Shown piece after piece: positions 17,013 to 24,398 of a stretch of DNA of 64,000 nt; position 1 is the stretch's first letter, and each line of letters begins with the position of its first letter. The position numbers and the translations under genes were made by a program. The notes under the pieces are model-generated. The model did not search any database, was not told the DNA's origin, and was given only the letters and a program-made list of their open reading frames with translations. Source of the stretch: SHLQ01 sp964562985 (GTDB lineage Bacteria > Actinomycetota > Acidimicrobiia > Acidimicrobiales > SHLQ01); assembly GCA_964562985.1 (NCBI GenBank), contig CAZLWE010000009.1:9162-73161 (forward strand). The letters run 5' to 3'.

Positions 17013-17048
17013 ATTGACCTCCGCTTCAACATTGACCTCCGCTTCAAC
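17013..17048 (-). repeat. 18-bp tandem duplication carrying a ribosome binding site
   Basis: On the minus strand GTTGAAGCGGAGGTCAAT occurs twice in a row just before CAGATG, the start of the transglutaminase gene. Each copy holds GGAGG, so there are two equivalent Shine-Dalgarno sequences 18 bases apart; the nearer one is 8 bases from the ATG. Confidence 0.85.
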
Positions 17049-17112
17049 AATGACATTCCTATCGGTCTCTGTCGTTTCGTTTCCGGGGATCCTTTGCGAA
17101 TCCTTACCACCT

Positions 17113-18282
17113 TCATCGGCGTGCCGCCATGAGCGTCGAGATGGCTCGCGACCACACGGTGGCGAGGTCATCGATCGAGCCCAGTTGAATCCGAATCTCG
17201 CCCACGCTCGCCTCGCTCGTGCTTTCCGTTCGAGCGACCTGGTCGTCCCACACGGATGGTTTGAGTATCAGGTACATCACCCGACTAAAGCCGATCAACT
17301 CCGGGCGGGTAACCGTTGCTTGCGCGGTGGTGATCACGACCGCAGCTCCTTGGCTGCCGCTCGGGGCCGGGGAGCGCCGAGCATCGGCGTCGATGGCGTC
17401 GACGATCGCCAATGCACTCAGGGCGGTTTCCACCCCGGATCGGCCATGCACAAAGCCCGTGTCGTGCCCATCGAGTGTGACCAAACGGAACGGATCAGCT
17501 CGACGGGTCATCGTCGATATGACCGATGCCGCAGCCGTCGCCGCCTTGTCGGTGGCCTCCACAGACGGAAGCGCCGCGTTGTCGAAGACCACGGTCAGGT
17601 GGTTCTGCGTTGGTGATTCGTCCTCACGAACAATGAGGTCATCATGTCGAGCAGAGGCCCCCCAGTTAATTCGCCGGATGTCGTCACCGGGCACGTACTG
17701 GCGCAGCGCGTGAAACTCCTCGCTTCGGCCACCCTGAAATTCGGGGGTGTCCGAAAGCGAGCGTCGTTCCGTTGCTGGCGATGGTGGGGTGGGCGGAAGC
17801 GGGATAACCGCGGGGTACACGACGAGCTGGCCAGTGCTCGGGGTTTCGAAACGTCGAAGCGCAAGGCCGAACGGGTCTGTTGCCTCGAACTTGACGGGTC
17901 CCAAGGTGACGATTCCGCGGCGTTCGGTGGGTAGACGATATGCGGCTTTGGTTACCTCATCGCCAGCGAGTGGGCTCACGTACAGTTGCGCCCCGGATGT
18001 GCCTTCGACGTGATCGGTCATTCGCATCACCGGCGATCGCTGCGAACCGTTGCGCAGCGCGAGCTCCACACGGCCCACCGAACCGACATGGAGTCGTGGA
18101 GGGTTCACGTTTCGTGCCACGCCCAAGCGCAGGGGTCGCATGATCGCGATGGCCACAGCGGCTACGACCAGCGCAAGGAGCACTCCGCCGATGATGAAGA
18201 GCTCCTGGAGTCCGAGAACTCTGCCCGCGATGATGAACCCAACACCGAGGGCTAGTCCGGACCATCCCCGAATCGTCGGCAT
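17113..18282 (-). CDS. DUF58 family protein
   Basis: A 389-residue protein with two N-terminal membrane helices (about 8-22 and 27-48), a beta-rich region, and the DUF58 core around residues 190-225: GGRSEEFHALRQYVPGDDIRRINWGASARHDDLIVRE. This is the family's signature, followed by a von Willebrand A-like region. It sits between the MoxR ATPase and transglutaminase genes, 2 bases from the former. In characterised systems DUF58 and MoxR cooperate in assembling or activating envelope proteins. Start at ATG 18282. Confidence 0.88.
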   Translation of the reverse strand: MPTIRGWSGLALGVGFIIAGRVLGLQELFIIGGVLLALVVAAVAIAIMRPLRLGVARNVNPPRLHVGSVGRVELALRNGSQRSPVMRMTDHVEGTSGAQLYVSPLAGDEVTKAAYRLPTERRGIVTLGPVKFEATDPFGLALRRFETPSTGQLVVYPAVIPLPPTPPSPATERRSLSDTPEFQGGRSEEFHALRQYVPGDDIRRINWGASARHDDLIVREDESPTQNHLTVVFDNAALPSVEATDKAATAAASVISTMTRRADPFRLVTLDGHDTGFVHGRSGVETALSALAIVDAIDADARRSPAPSGSQGAAVVITTAQATVTRPELIGFSRVMYLILKPSVWDDQVARTESTSEASVGEIRIQLGSIDDLATVWSRAISTLMAARR

Positions 18283-18284
18283 CC

Positions 18285-19250
18285 TTAGCCGACTCGTGGA
18301 ACAGCGACGGAGGCGAGCACGTCATCGATGATCTGGTCGCGTGGGGAGCCCGAGAGCTGAGATTCTGGGGTCAACATGATGCGGTGCGCCCACACTGGGC
18401 GAGCGAGGGCTTTGACATCGTCGGGGATCACGAACGCTCGCCCAGATGCAGCGGCGAGGGCTCGGGAAGCTTGCTGCATCGAAAGAACGGCACGCGGCGA
18501 CAACCCGAGTCGAAGCCCCGGGTGCGAACGGGTGGCTCCGGCGAGGTCGAGAAGGTAGTTCTTGAGTTCGGGCGCCACATGAACAGAGGACAGTGCCTTG
18601 GTCATCATGACAACGTCGGACGGAGACACGGCTTGGGCGAGATCGCTGACATTGGGGCCATCGCCGTGGGAGTCGAGGATCTCGAGCTCAGCGGTCCGGT
18701 CTGGATACCCCATTGTCAACTTCATCAAGAATCGGTCGAGTTGTGACTCCGGCAGCGGGTAGGTGCCTTCGTGATCGAGGGGGTTCTGGGTGGCGATCAC
18801 CATGAACGGACTCGCCAACGGATGGGTGGTGCGATCGACGGTCACTTGTCGTTCGGCCATCGCTTCGAGTAGCGCCGATTGCGTCTTGGGCGAGGCGCGA
18901 TTGATTTCATCGGCGAGAACAACGTTGGCGAACACTGCGCCTGGGCGGAATTCGAATTCTCCGGAGCCGCGGTTCCAGATGGACATTCCCACCACGTCTG
19001 CGGGGAGTAGGTCTGGGGTGAACTGGATTCGCCCGTTGCTTCCGCCAACGGTCTGTGCGAGCGCCTTGGCCATGGTGGTCTTGCCCAGGCCGGGGGAGTC
19101 CTCGATCAGAACATGGCCTTGTGAAATGAGCGCGAGCACGGCGAGCTGCACGACGTCGTGCTTGCCTCGGATGACCGTTTCGATATTGTCCACAATGGCC
19201 CGAAACAGGGTCGAGAAGGTTTCGGGCTTAGTCGTTGGCGTAGCGGTCAC
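18285..19250 (-). CDS. MoxR-family AAA+ ATPase
   Basis: A 321-residue AAA+ ATPase of the MoxR type. It has Walker A IEDSPGLGKTT (49-59), Walker B VVLADEINRASPKTQSALLEAMAE, sensor 1 IATQNPLDHEGTYPLPESQLDRF, and the C-terminal lid with RLGLSPRAVLSMQQASRA. The frame continues to 19394, but GTG at 19250 has GAGGAG (19263-19258) 7 bases upstream and gives the family's usual length. It heads the MoxR-DUF58-transglutaminase operon and probably acts as a chaperone for its partners. Confidence 0.9.
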   Translation of the reverse strand: MTATPTTKPETFSTLFRAIVDNIETVIRGKHDVVQLAVLALISQGHVLIEDSPGLGKTTMAKALAQTVGGSNGRIQFTPDLLPADVVGMSIWNRGSGEFEFRPGAVFANVVLADEINRASPKTQSALLEAMAERQVTVDRTTHPLASPFMVIATQNPLDHEGTYPLPESQLDRFLMKLTMGYPDRTAELEILDSHGDGPNVSDLAQAVSPSDVVMMTKALSSVHVAPELKNYLLDLAGATRSHPGLRLGLSPRAVLSMQQASRALAAASGRAFVIPDDVKALARPVWAHRIMLTPESQLSGSPRDQIIDDVLASVAVPRVG

Positions 19251-19344
19251 CCGCGGGCTCCTCAGGGTCGGTCGAGTATCCTCCATGCTAGTTGCGACAT
19301 GGCCGCAGCGTTGGGTCAGCCGCGACGGAGAGAAGCCGAGATCG

Positions 19345-19602
19345 ATGTCATCTGATTTGCAGTGGTTCGCCGAGAGCGCCAAAGTGCTCGTCACGCGCCC
19401 AGATTTGTGGCCGACCGTGGTCGGGGTGCTGCGCCGCCATGCGCCGCCGGGTTGGTGGATGCGACGTCCGTTCTTGCCGCTTCCCGATGATGAATGGATG
19501 GACTTTCGGTTCGAAACGGCATTCGGTTCGAGCTCCGGGCGCCCCGACAGCGAACAACTCGTTGAATATCTCGAGTGGTCACGTAGCTGGAACTACCTCT
19601 AG
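19345..19602 (+). CDS. Small conserved actinobacterial protein, unknown function
   Basis: An 85-residue soluble protein with a pattern I recognise from many actinobacteria: a helical start (LQWFAESAKVLVTRPDLW), the stretch PPGWWMRRPFLPLPDDEWMDFRFETAFG, and the end VEYLEWSRSW. No function is known to me. ATG at 19345 is preceded by GGAGAG about 12 bases upstream. The same frame is open further left only as antisense to moxR. Its stop overlaps the stop of the lipoate ligase-like gene by 4 bases in convergent orientation. Confidence 0.7.
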   Translation: MSSDLQWFAESAKVLVTRPDLWPTVVGVLRRHAPPGWWMRRPFLPLPDDEWMDFRFETAFGSSSGRPDSEQLVEYLEWSRSWNYL

Positions 19603-20285
19603 TCGGGCTGGCTGGTCTGTCTCGTTGCTTCGAGGGCGTAGGCAGCCGCTTCCAGTAGTGCGTTCGGTTCGAGTTCTGTAGTCGTTGCTGCACCCCGCAG
19701 TGCATGCTCGGCCTCGTCGCGGGCCGCGGAACCCAACGGGAAGAGGGCGAGGAGTTCCGCTGGCTGCCAGCGCCGCAGTATCGCAACTTGGTAGCGGGCG
19801 ACGTTACGAGTGCGTCGCTGGGAGATACCCACCAATTTCTTGCCATCGACCGTGATTTCTCCAGGCCCAAGGCCGCCAAAGCACACCAGATCGGACCATG
19901 CGGTATTGCGCATCGGACCGCGATGAATTACCGGCTCGATGCCGAATGTCCGTAGGACGTACGCCAGTTGCTCGCTCAACCACATGAACGACTGCCGCAC
20001 ATCGTCGTCCCAACCCGGGTGGTCCCTGGTGAGGAGCACGTCGAACCAGATCAGCTGGTTCTCGCCGACCAGCACCGCGCCGCCCCCGCTACGCCGGCGG
20101 ACCACTTCGACTCCTCGACGTGCACACGCCTCGCGGTCGACCGCATGTGGGTCTTGGCGGCTGCCCAGGACGAGCACCGGTTTCTCGGGTAACCGTGGTA
20201 CCCACATCGCCGGCTCACCGACGTCGCCGAGGTCTCGCAGGTGAAAGGCGCCTACCGGCTCCTCAACATCGGTCAATCGCAGCAC
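19599..20285 (-). CDS. Lipoate/biotin protein ligase family protein
   Basis: A 228-residue member of the BPL/LplA/LipB fold. It shows the substrate-binding RRRSGGGAVLVGENQLIWFDVLL, a family hallmark, and VDGKKLVGISQRRTRN, which includes the lysine loop of ligases. It lacks the accessory C-terminal domain of E. coli LplA. The likely role is transfer of lipoate or octanoate to a carrier protein; other lipid-acyl transfer roles are possible. GTG at 20285 lies 6 bases after TAGGCT on the minus strand. Confidence 0.8.
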   Translation of the reverse strand: MLRLTDVEEPVGAFHLRDLGDVGEPAMWVPRLPEKPVLVLGSRQDPHAVDREACARRGVEVVRRRSGGGAVLVGENQLIWFDVLLTRDHPGWDDDVRQSFMWLSEQLAYVLRTFGIEPVIHRGPMRNTAWSDLVCFGGLGPGEITVDGKKLVGISQRRTRNVARYQVAILRRWQPAELLALFPLGSAARDEAEHALRGAATTTELEPNALLEAAAYALEATRQTSQPD

Positions 20286-20297
20286 GTTTGCAGCCTA
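20286..20297 (-). promoter_or_regulatory. -10 element of the lipoate ligase-like gene, leaderless start
   Basis: TAGGCT (minus strand, 20297-20292), GCAAAC, then GTG at 20285. Confidence 0.45.
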
Positions 20298-20593
20298 TCG
20301 AGTAGGTATTCGGGCCGATTCTGGGCTTTTGTCCCATATTTCTCCCACTTCGCGCCACCATTGCCCCAATCCGCCACCTCAAGGCGCGTAGTCTCACAGA
20401 AATCATTGATAAACCAATGCAGAATTGCTGCATGTTCAAGGTGGTCGAGAAGGAAAAATTCGCCGAAAACACTAAGCTTTCTCGCCGGTTTGACGAAATA
20501 TGGGAATAAATGCTTGCATGGTGGGAGGAAGTGTCATACGGTGTCACGACATGGAGTACGGCACCGCGTTCGGAACAGATGTAAAGGAGAGCG
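20298..20593 (+). promoter_or_regulatory. mraZ upstream region with candidate MraZ boxes
   Basis: About 300 bases without a gene lead into the division cluster; the AT-rich middle (20395-20520) is unusual for this genome. From 20521 three decamers follow in phase, each starting GTG: GTGGGAGGAA, GTGTCATACG and GTGTCACGAC (20521-20550). The first matches the known MraZ operator core (TGGGN, units 10 bases apart); the other two are degenerate. A further TGGGA is at 20501. A weak promoter (TTGCAT 20514, TACGGT 20537, 17-base spacer) would overlap these boxes, as expected for autoregulation. AAAGGAGA then precedes the mraZ ATG. Confidence 0.35.
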
Positions 20594-21022
20594 ATGTTGT
20601 TCGTCGACCACTTCGAGCACTCGCTCGACGCGAAACATCGATTGGTCCTTCCGTCGAGCTTCCGCAAGATCTTGGGCGACCAGGTGTACGTCGCCCCGAT
20701 GGACAACACCCTGGGCGTCTACTCCGTGGACGAATTCGAGGCGGTGGCCGCCCGGTTGCTCGACCAAGTGCGAACCAAGGAAGCGGTACCGCTGTCCGCC
20801 GTGGCATTCGCGTCGAAGTCGGTAATCTCGACGATCGACAAAGCCGGACGAATCACCATTCCGGAGCGATTGCGCTCCTACGCCAATCTGAACGACGAAG
20901 TGATCGTGGCGGGTGTGCTCACTCACGTCCAGATCTGGGATCGCGATCGCTACGAAGCGATGCAGGACCAGTTCGACGATGTGGTGGAGAATCAGTTTCA
21001 AAACGGGGGCGCGATCAATTAA
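20594..21022 (+). CDS. mraZ: Transcriptional regulator MraZ
   Basis: A 142-residue protein with the two AbrB-like repeats of MraZ: the N-terminal half LFVDHFEHSLDAKHRLVLPSSFRKIL and the second half ASKSVISTIDKAGRITIPERLR. Each contains the D.K.R(L/I).(L/I)P signature. MraZ forms a ring, binds repeated TGGGN boxes upstream of its own gene and controls the dcw cluster. It also has been linked to the adjacent rsmH product. ATG at 20594 follows a strong AAAGGAG site. It is the first gene of the cluster, separated from rsmH by a 279-base structured region. Confidence 0.95.
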   Translation: MLFVDHFEHSLDAKHRLVLPSSFRKILGDQVYVAPMDNTLGVYSVDEFEAVAARLLDQVRTKEAVPLSAVAFASKSVISTIDKAGRITIPERLRSYANLNDEVIVAGVLTHVQIWDRDRYEAMQDQFDDVVENQFQNGGAIN

Positions 21023-21101
21023 GGGTCGGGCACTCCGCCACTGATACTCAGAACGTTAGTCGAAGCGATCTAGGTCGGGGGGTCAGCTGAGATAACCGCA
21101 C

Positions 21102-21259
21102 ATGCGAGCAATGCTCGTTCATTGACAGTCTCCCGGTTGGCAGATGGAAGGCCCCTACTCCGCCCGCTTGCCATCAGCTCGATCGGGGAGACATCCCGAC
21201 GTGCGCCCGCTGATCGGGGGACTGTCAATGGCCGAGAACCTACGATGCGAGCTCGCATC
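21102..21259 (+). ncRNA. Candidate structured leader RNA upstream of rsmH
   Basis: Between mraZ and rsmH, bases 21120-21135 pair with 21215-21230 as a 16-bp stem (15 Watson-Crick pairs and one U-G). Inside are two arms: TGGCA (21138-21142) with TGCCA (21169-21173), and TCAGC (21174-21178) with GCTGA (21209-21213). The second arm is capped by TCGGG/CCCGA (21183-21199). Flanking it are hairpin CGAGC-AAT-GCTCG (21105-21117) and palindrome GATGCGAGCTCGCATC (21244-21259). Bases 21102-21109 could instead pair with 21251-21258 and enclose the whole structure. A cis-regulatory mraW RNA motif is known at this locus in actinobacteria; whether this is a member I cannot tell. Confidence 0.6.
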
Positions 21260-21301
21260 TCAGTTGACCTGTGGACCACGACCAACACTGCTGTGCTCAC
21301 G

Positions 21302-22225
21302 ATGACCCCTGCCAACTTCGATCATGTACCGGTCTTGGCCGACCAGGTATTGCAGGTACTCGCGGCCGCTCCCGACGGCCCCTTTGCGGACCTGACGCTC
21401 GGTGGCGCCGGCCACGCGCAGGCGCTGTTGCACGCGCGCGAGGGCGTGAGCATTCACGGGTTCGACCAGGATCCACACGCCATCGAGGTATCGACCCAAC
21501 GTCTCGCCCACTTCGGAGAACGGGTGCGTATCTACCGGAAACGGTTCGACTCGGCCGCCGCCACCCTTCGCTCGTCCGGGGTTGATCGCGTATCGGGATT
21601 CCTGATGGACCTTGGCGTCTCCTCTCCACAACTCGATGGTGCGGACAGAGGGTTTAGCTTCCGTCAGGACGGGCCACTCGATATGCGTATGGACCCGGAC
21701 CGATCACCAACGGCTGCAGATGTCGTGAACTCGTACTCCGTTGGCGAACTCCGAGATGTCTTGGAGGCCTACGGCGATGAGCGACACTCGGCTCGAATCG
21801 TGCGCGCCATCGTCGAGCAACGGCCGATCACCACCACGAACCAACTCGCCGAGATCGTTGAAAACGCAGTACCCGCAGCTGTACGCCGAAAGGCGACCAC
21901 CCATGTGGCCACCCGGACCTTTCAGGCGCTGCGAATCGAAGTCAATGATGAGCTCGCGATCTTGGGCGACACCGTGGACGCGATGATCGACATGCTCGCT
22001 CCCGGCGGAATCGGTATTGCATTGACCTACCACTCCGGTGAAGACCGGATCGTGAAAGACCGCATGCGGCGCAAGATCGCCGGAGACACGCCCGCAGGGT
22101 TGCCGGTCACCTCGCCATTCGATTGGGCATTCCGCGGCGCGCGAACCGCATCGGAGTCAGAAGTCGCCCAAAACCCTCGTGCTCGTTCAGCGAGGATGCG
22201 AGCGATCGTGCGGAGCGCTTCGTGA
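21302..22225 (+). CDS. rsmH: 16S rRNA m4C1402 methyltransferase RsmH (MraW)
   Basis: A 307-residue SAM-dependent methyltransferase acting on C1402 of 16S rRNA. Motifs are FDHVPVLADQVL at the start, DLTLGGAGHAQALL (SAM-binding), FDQDPHAIE, MDLGVSSPQLDGADRGFSFRQDGPLDMRM, the strongest family signature, and ALTYHSGEDRIVK. The frame extends to 21122, but that part would be translated through the structured leader. ATG at 21302 matches the family N terminus; GTG at 21293 is an alternative. No Shine-Dalgarno sequence is evident. The stop overlaps the next gene's GTG. Confidence 0.93.
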   Translation: MTPANFDHVPVLADQVLQVLAAAPDGPFADLTLGGAGHAQALLHAREGVSIHGFDQDPHAIEVSTQRLAHFGERVRIYRKRFDSAAATLRSSGVDRVSGFLMDLGVSSPQLDGADRGFSFRQDGPLDMRMDPDRSPTAADVVNSYSVGELRDVLEAYGDERHSARIVRAIVEQRPITTTNQLAEIVENAVPAAVRRKATTHVATRTFQALRIEVNDELAILGDTVDAMIDMLAPGGIGIALTYHSGEDRIVKDRMRRKIAGDTPAGLPVTSPFDWAFRGARTASESEVAQNPRARSARMRAIVRSAS

Positions 22226-22647
22226 TTCGTGCCCCGCGAATGCGGCGACCCGCGACACGAGATGAGAGCTCGGGTGTCGTTTTCTCCGTCATTGCCGTGG
22301 TGGTCATCTTTGGATCGCTCTTAGGCATCGTTGTCGTCCAGACCTTCATCGTGCAGAACCGAGTGCACCTCGATGCGGTCAATGTCGAACTCGAACAGGA
22401 GCGCGAGCGCAATCAGCAGCTGACCCTCCAGGTGATCGAACTGGAGGCTCCGGAGCGAATTCTTGAAACGGCCGTATCGCGTCTCGGGATGACCCGGCCA
22501 GAGGAACGCACCTACCTTCCGGGGTTAGACCCCGACCTAGACCTCATCGCTCCTCCCGTCGTGGGGGACCCGTTCGGGCCGGGAGCTCTACCCGAGCACC
22601 TTCTCGTCGATTCGATACCGGACGACACTGAAGGACAGGGCCAATGA
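22222..22647 (+). CDS. ftsL: FtsL-like septum protein
   Basis: A 141-residue bitopic membrane protein in the FtsL position between rsmH and ftsI. It has a basic cytoplasmic N terminus of about 25 residues, one membrane helix (about 28-50, VVFSVIAVVVIFGSLLGIVVVQ), and a periplasmic-side heptad-like coiled coil (about 55-90, VNVELEQERERNQQLTLQVIELE). The tail is acidic and Pro-rich. FtsL and DivIC family proteins form a complex with FtsQ and activate FtsW-FtsI. Sequence conservation is low in the family, so the call rests on topology and position. GTG at 22222 overlaps the rsmH stop; the frame further upstream is a shadow of rsmH. Confidence 0.75.
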   Translation: MIRAPRMRRPATRDESSGVVFSVIAVVVIFGSLLGIVVVQTFIVQNRVHLDAVNVELEQERERNQQLTLQVIELEAPERILETAVSRLGMTRPEERTYLPGLDPDLDLIAPPVVGDPFGPGALPEHLLVDSIPDDTEGQGQ

Positions 22648-24398
22648 CCGCGGTCGTCAACCTTCTTCGCTTGCCGTCCCGCAGTGGCTTTTCCGGAGCC
22701 CGTATGGTGCTCATCGCCGCGGCGATGGTCGCGCTCGGTGCCGTCATGATCTGGAGGCTCGTGTCGCTCCAGGTGATCGAGCCCGAACGATTCCTTGAGT
22801 ACGGCGAGTCCCAGCGCCTCCGGACACAGTCACTTGCCGCGGAGCGCGGAGCGATCGTCGACCGCAACGGCGTCGAACTCGCCGTCTCGAGTCCCCGTCA
22901 AAGTATTTGGGCCGATCCACGCCTCGTCCTCGACCCCGAAACGACTGCAGCCCAAATCGCCGCGCTCACCGGTGTTGACCACGACCAACTCGTTCGTCGC
23001 CTCTCGAACGAGGACGCGAAGTTCGCGTGGATGGCCCGTCAGCTGGAGGATGAGGTAGCCGCAGCGATCTTGAGTCTCGATCTACCTGGCATCTATCCGG
23101 TAGAGGAGCAGGCGCGGTTGACCCCGGCAGGCAGTGATGTCGCTCGCGGAATTCTCGGGCGTACCGATATCGACGGCATTGGCACCTCCGGCCTGGAGTC
23201 GCAATTCGATGAATTCTTGACCGGGGAACCGGGCCGCGTCGTCGTCGAACGCGGACTCGCGACCGGCGGTGGAAGGGCGGTCACGATCCCCGATGGCGAA
23301 TTTGAGCTCATTTCGCCCGTCGAAGGGGATTCACTCGTCTTGACCTTGGACCGGACGGTTCAGTTCGAGGTCGAAAATCTGCTTCAAGCCGCGGTCGCCG
23401 AGGCGGGAGCGAACTCGGGCAGCGTCGTGGTTTCTCGAACGGGGACCGGCGAGATCCTGGCGATGGCCAATGTTCGTCGGAGCAACGAGGGCGCGGTTGC
23501 GGTGACCGGTGAGAACCGAGCACTGACCTGGATCGCGGAACCCGGGTCGATCAGCAAACCACTCGCGATTGCTGCGCTGCTCGAAGAGAACCTGATCTCC
23601 TCACAAACGACGGTCGAAGTTACCGACTCACTCGAGATCTACGACGTCGAGTACACCGATTCGATTCGCCACGACCAGAACATCCTCGATACGGGTCAGG
23701 TTCTGGCGGCGTCCTCGAATGTCGGCGTGGCTTTGTTGATGGACCGAATCGATGATTCGACGTTCCATGGCTACCTCGAAGAGTTCGGACTCGGACGCCC
23801 AACGTCACTCGAATTCCCCGGCGAGTCCGCTGGCATTCTCCATGACGTGGATGACTGGACCGGTGTGTCCAGAACCCAAATCGCGATCGGCTACGAGTAC
23901 GCCGCCACGCCGTTGCAGATGCTTCGGGCATACAACGTGTTCGCAAACGATGGTGTCTTGGTTGAACCACACCTCGTAGCTGGTATCCAATCGGCCGATG
24001 GTGACTTTGAGATCGTCAGTCCGCGCGAACAGGAACGTGTCATCTCCGAGGAGACTGCTCGAGAGATGACCTCGCTACTGGCCGGCGTGGTGAGCGAAGG
24101 TGGCACCGGACAGTTGGCATCGGTTCCGGGCTACGAAATCGCCGGCAAGACGGGCACCGCCTTTGTTGCCCAACCCAACGGACGCTACGAAGACGACGCC
24201 GGAAACGTCCAGCTGGTGACGAGCTTCGCTGGGTACCTACCTGCGGCGAACCCCGAACTCTCGATCATCGTGATGATCGAGGACCCCGAAGGTGACGCGT
24301 CGGGTGGCCGGATCGCCGCCCCGCTCTTTGGTGACATCTCGAACTTTGCCCTTCAGCACTTCCGGATTCCCCCGGCCGACGCGGTGGGGGCGCAATGA
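22644..24398 (+). CDS. ftsI: Septal peptidoglycan transpeptidase FtsI (PBP3)
   Basis: A 584-residue class B penicillin-binding protein that cross-links septal peptidoglycan. One membrane helix lies at about 19-41, followed by the dimerisation domain (AAERGAIVDRNGVELAVS) and the transpeptidase domain. The active-site motifs are S302-I-S-K305 (SxxK), S357-S-N359 (SxN) and K502-T-G504. The usual STFK form is SISK here, which keeps both catalytic residues. No PASTA domain is present. The start overlaps the ftsL-like stop and the stop overlaps murE, both by 4 bases. Confidence 0.93.
   Translation: MTAVVNLLRLPSRSGFSGARMVLIAAAMVALGAVMIWRLVSLQVIEPERFLEYGESQRLRTQSLAAERGAIVDRNGVELAVSSPRQSIWADPRLVLDPETTAAQIAALTGVDHDQLVRRLSNEDAKFAWMARQLEDEVAAAILSLDLPGIYPVEEQARLTPAGSDVARGILGRTDIDGIGTSGLESQFDEFLTGEPGRVVVERGLATGGGRAVTIPDGEFELISPVEGDSLVLTLDRTVQFEVENLLQAAVAEAGANSGSVVVSRTGTGEILAMANVRRSNEGAVAVTGENRALTWIAEPGSISKPLAIAALLEENLISSQTTVEVTDSLEIYDVEYTDSIRHDQNILDTGQVLAASSNVGVALLMDRIDDSTFHGYLEEFGLGRPTSLEFPGESAGILHDVDDWTGVSRTQIAIGYEYAATPLQMLRAYNVFANDGVLVEPHLVAGIQSADGDFEIVSPREQERVISEETAREMTSLLAGVVSEGGTGQLASVPGYEIAGKTGTAFVAQPNGRYEDDAGNVQLVTSFAGYLPAANPELSIIVMIEDPEGDASGGRIAAPLFGDISNFALQHFRIPPADAVGAQ

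Noticed and set aside
21122..21301. N-terminal extension of RsmH by 60 residues
   Set aside because: The extension would be encoded by the structured RNA region, has no family similarity, and the normal RsmH N terminus begins at 21302.
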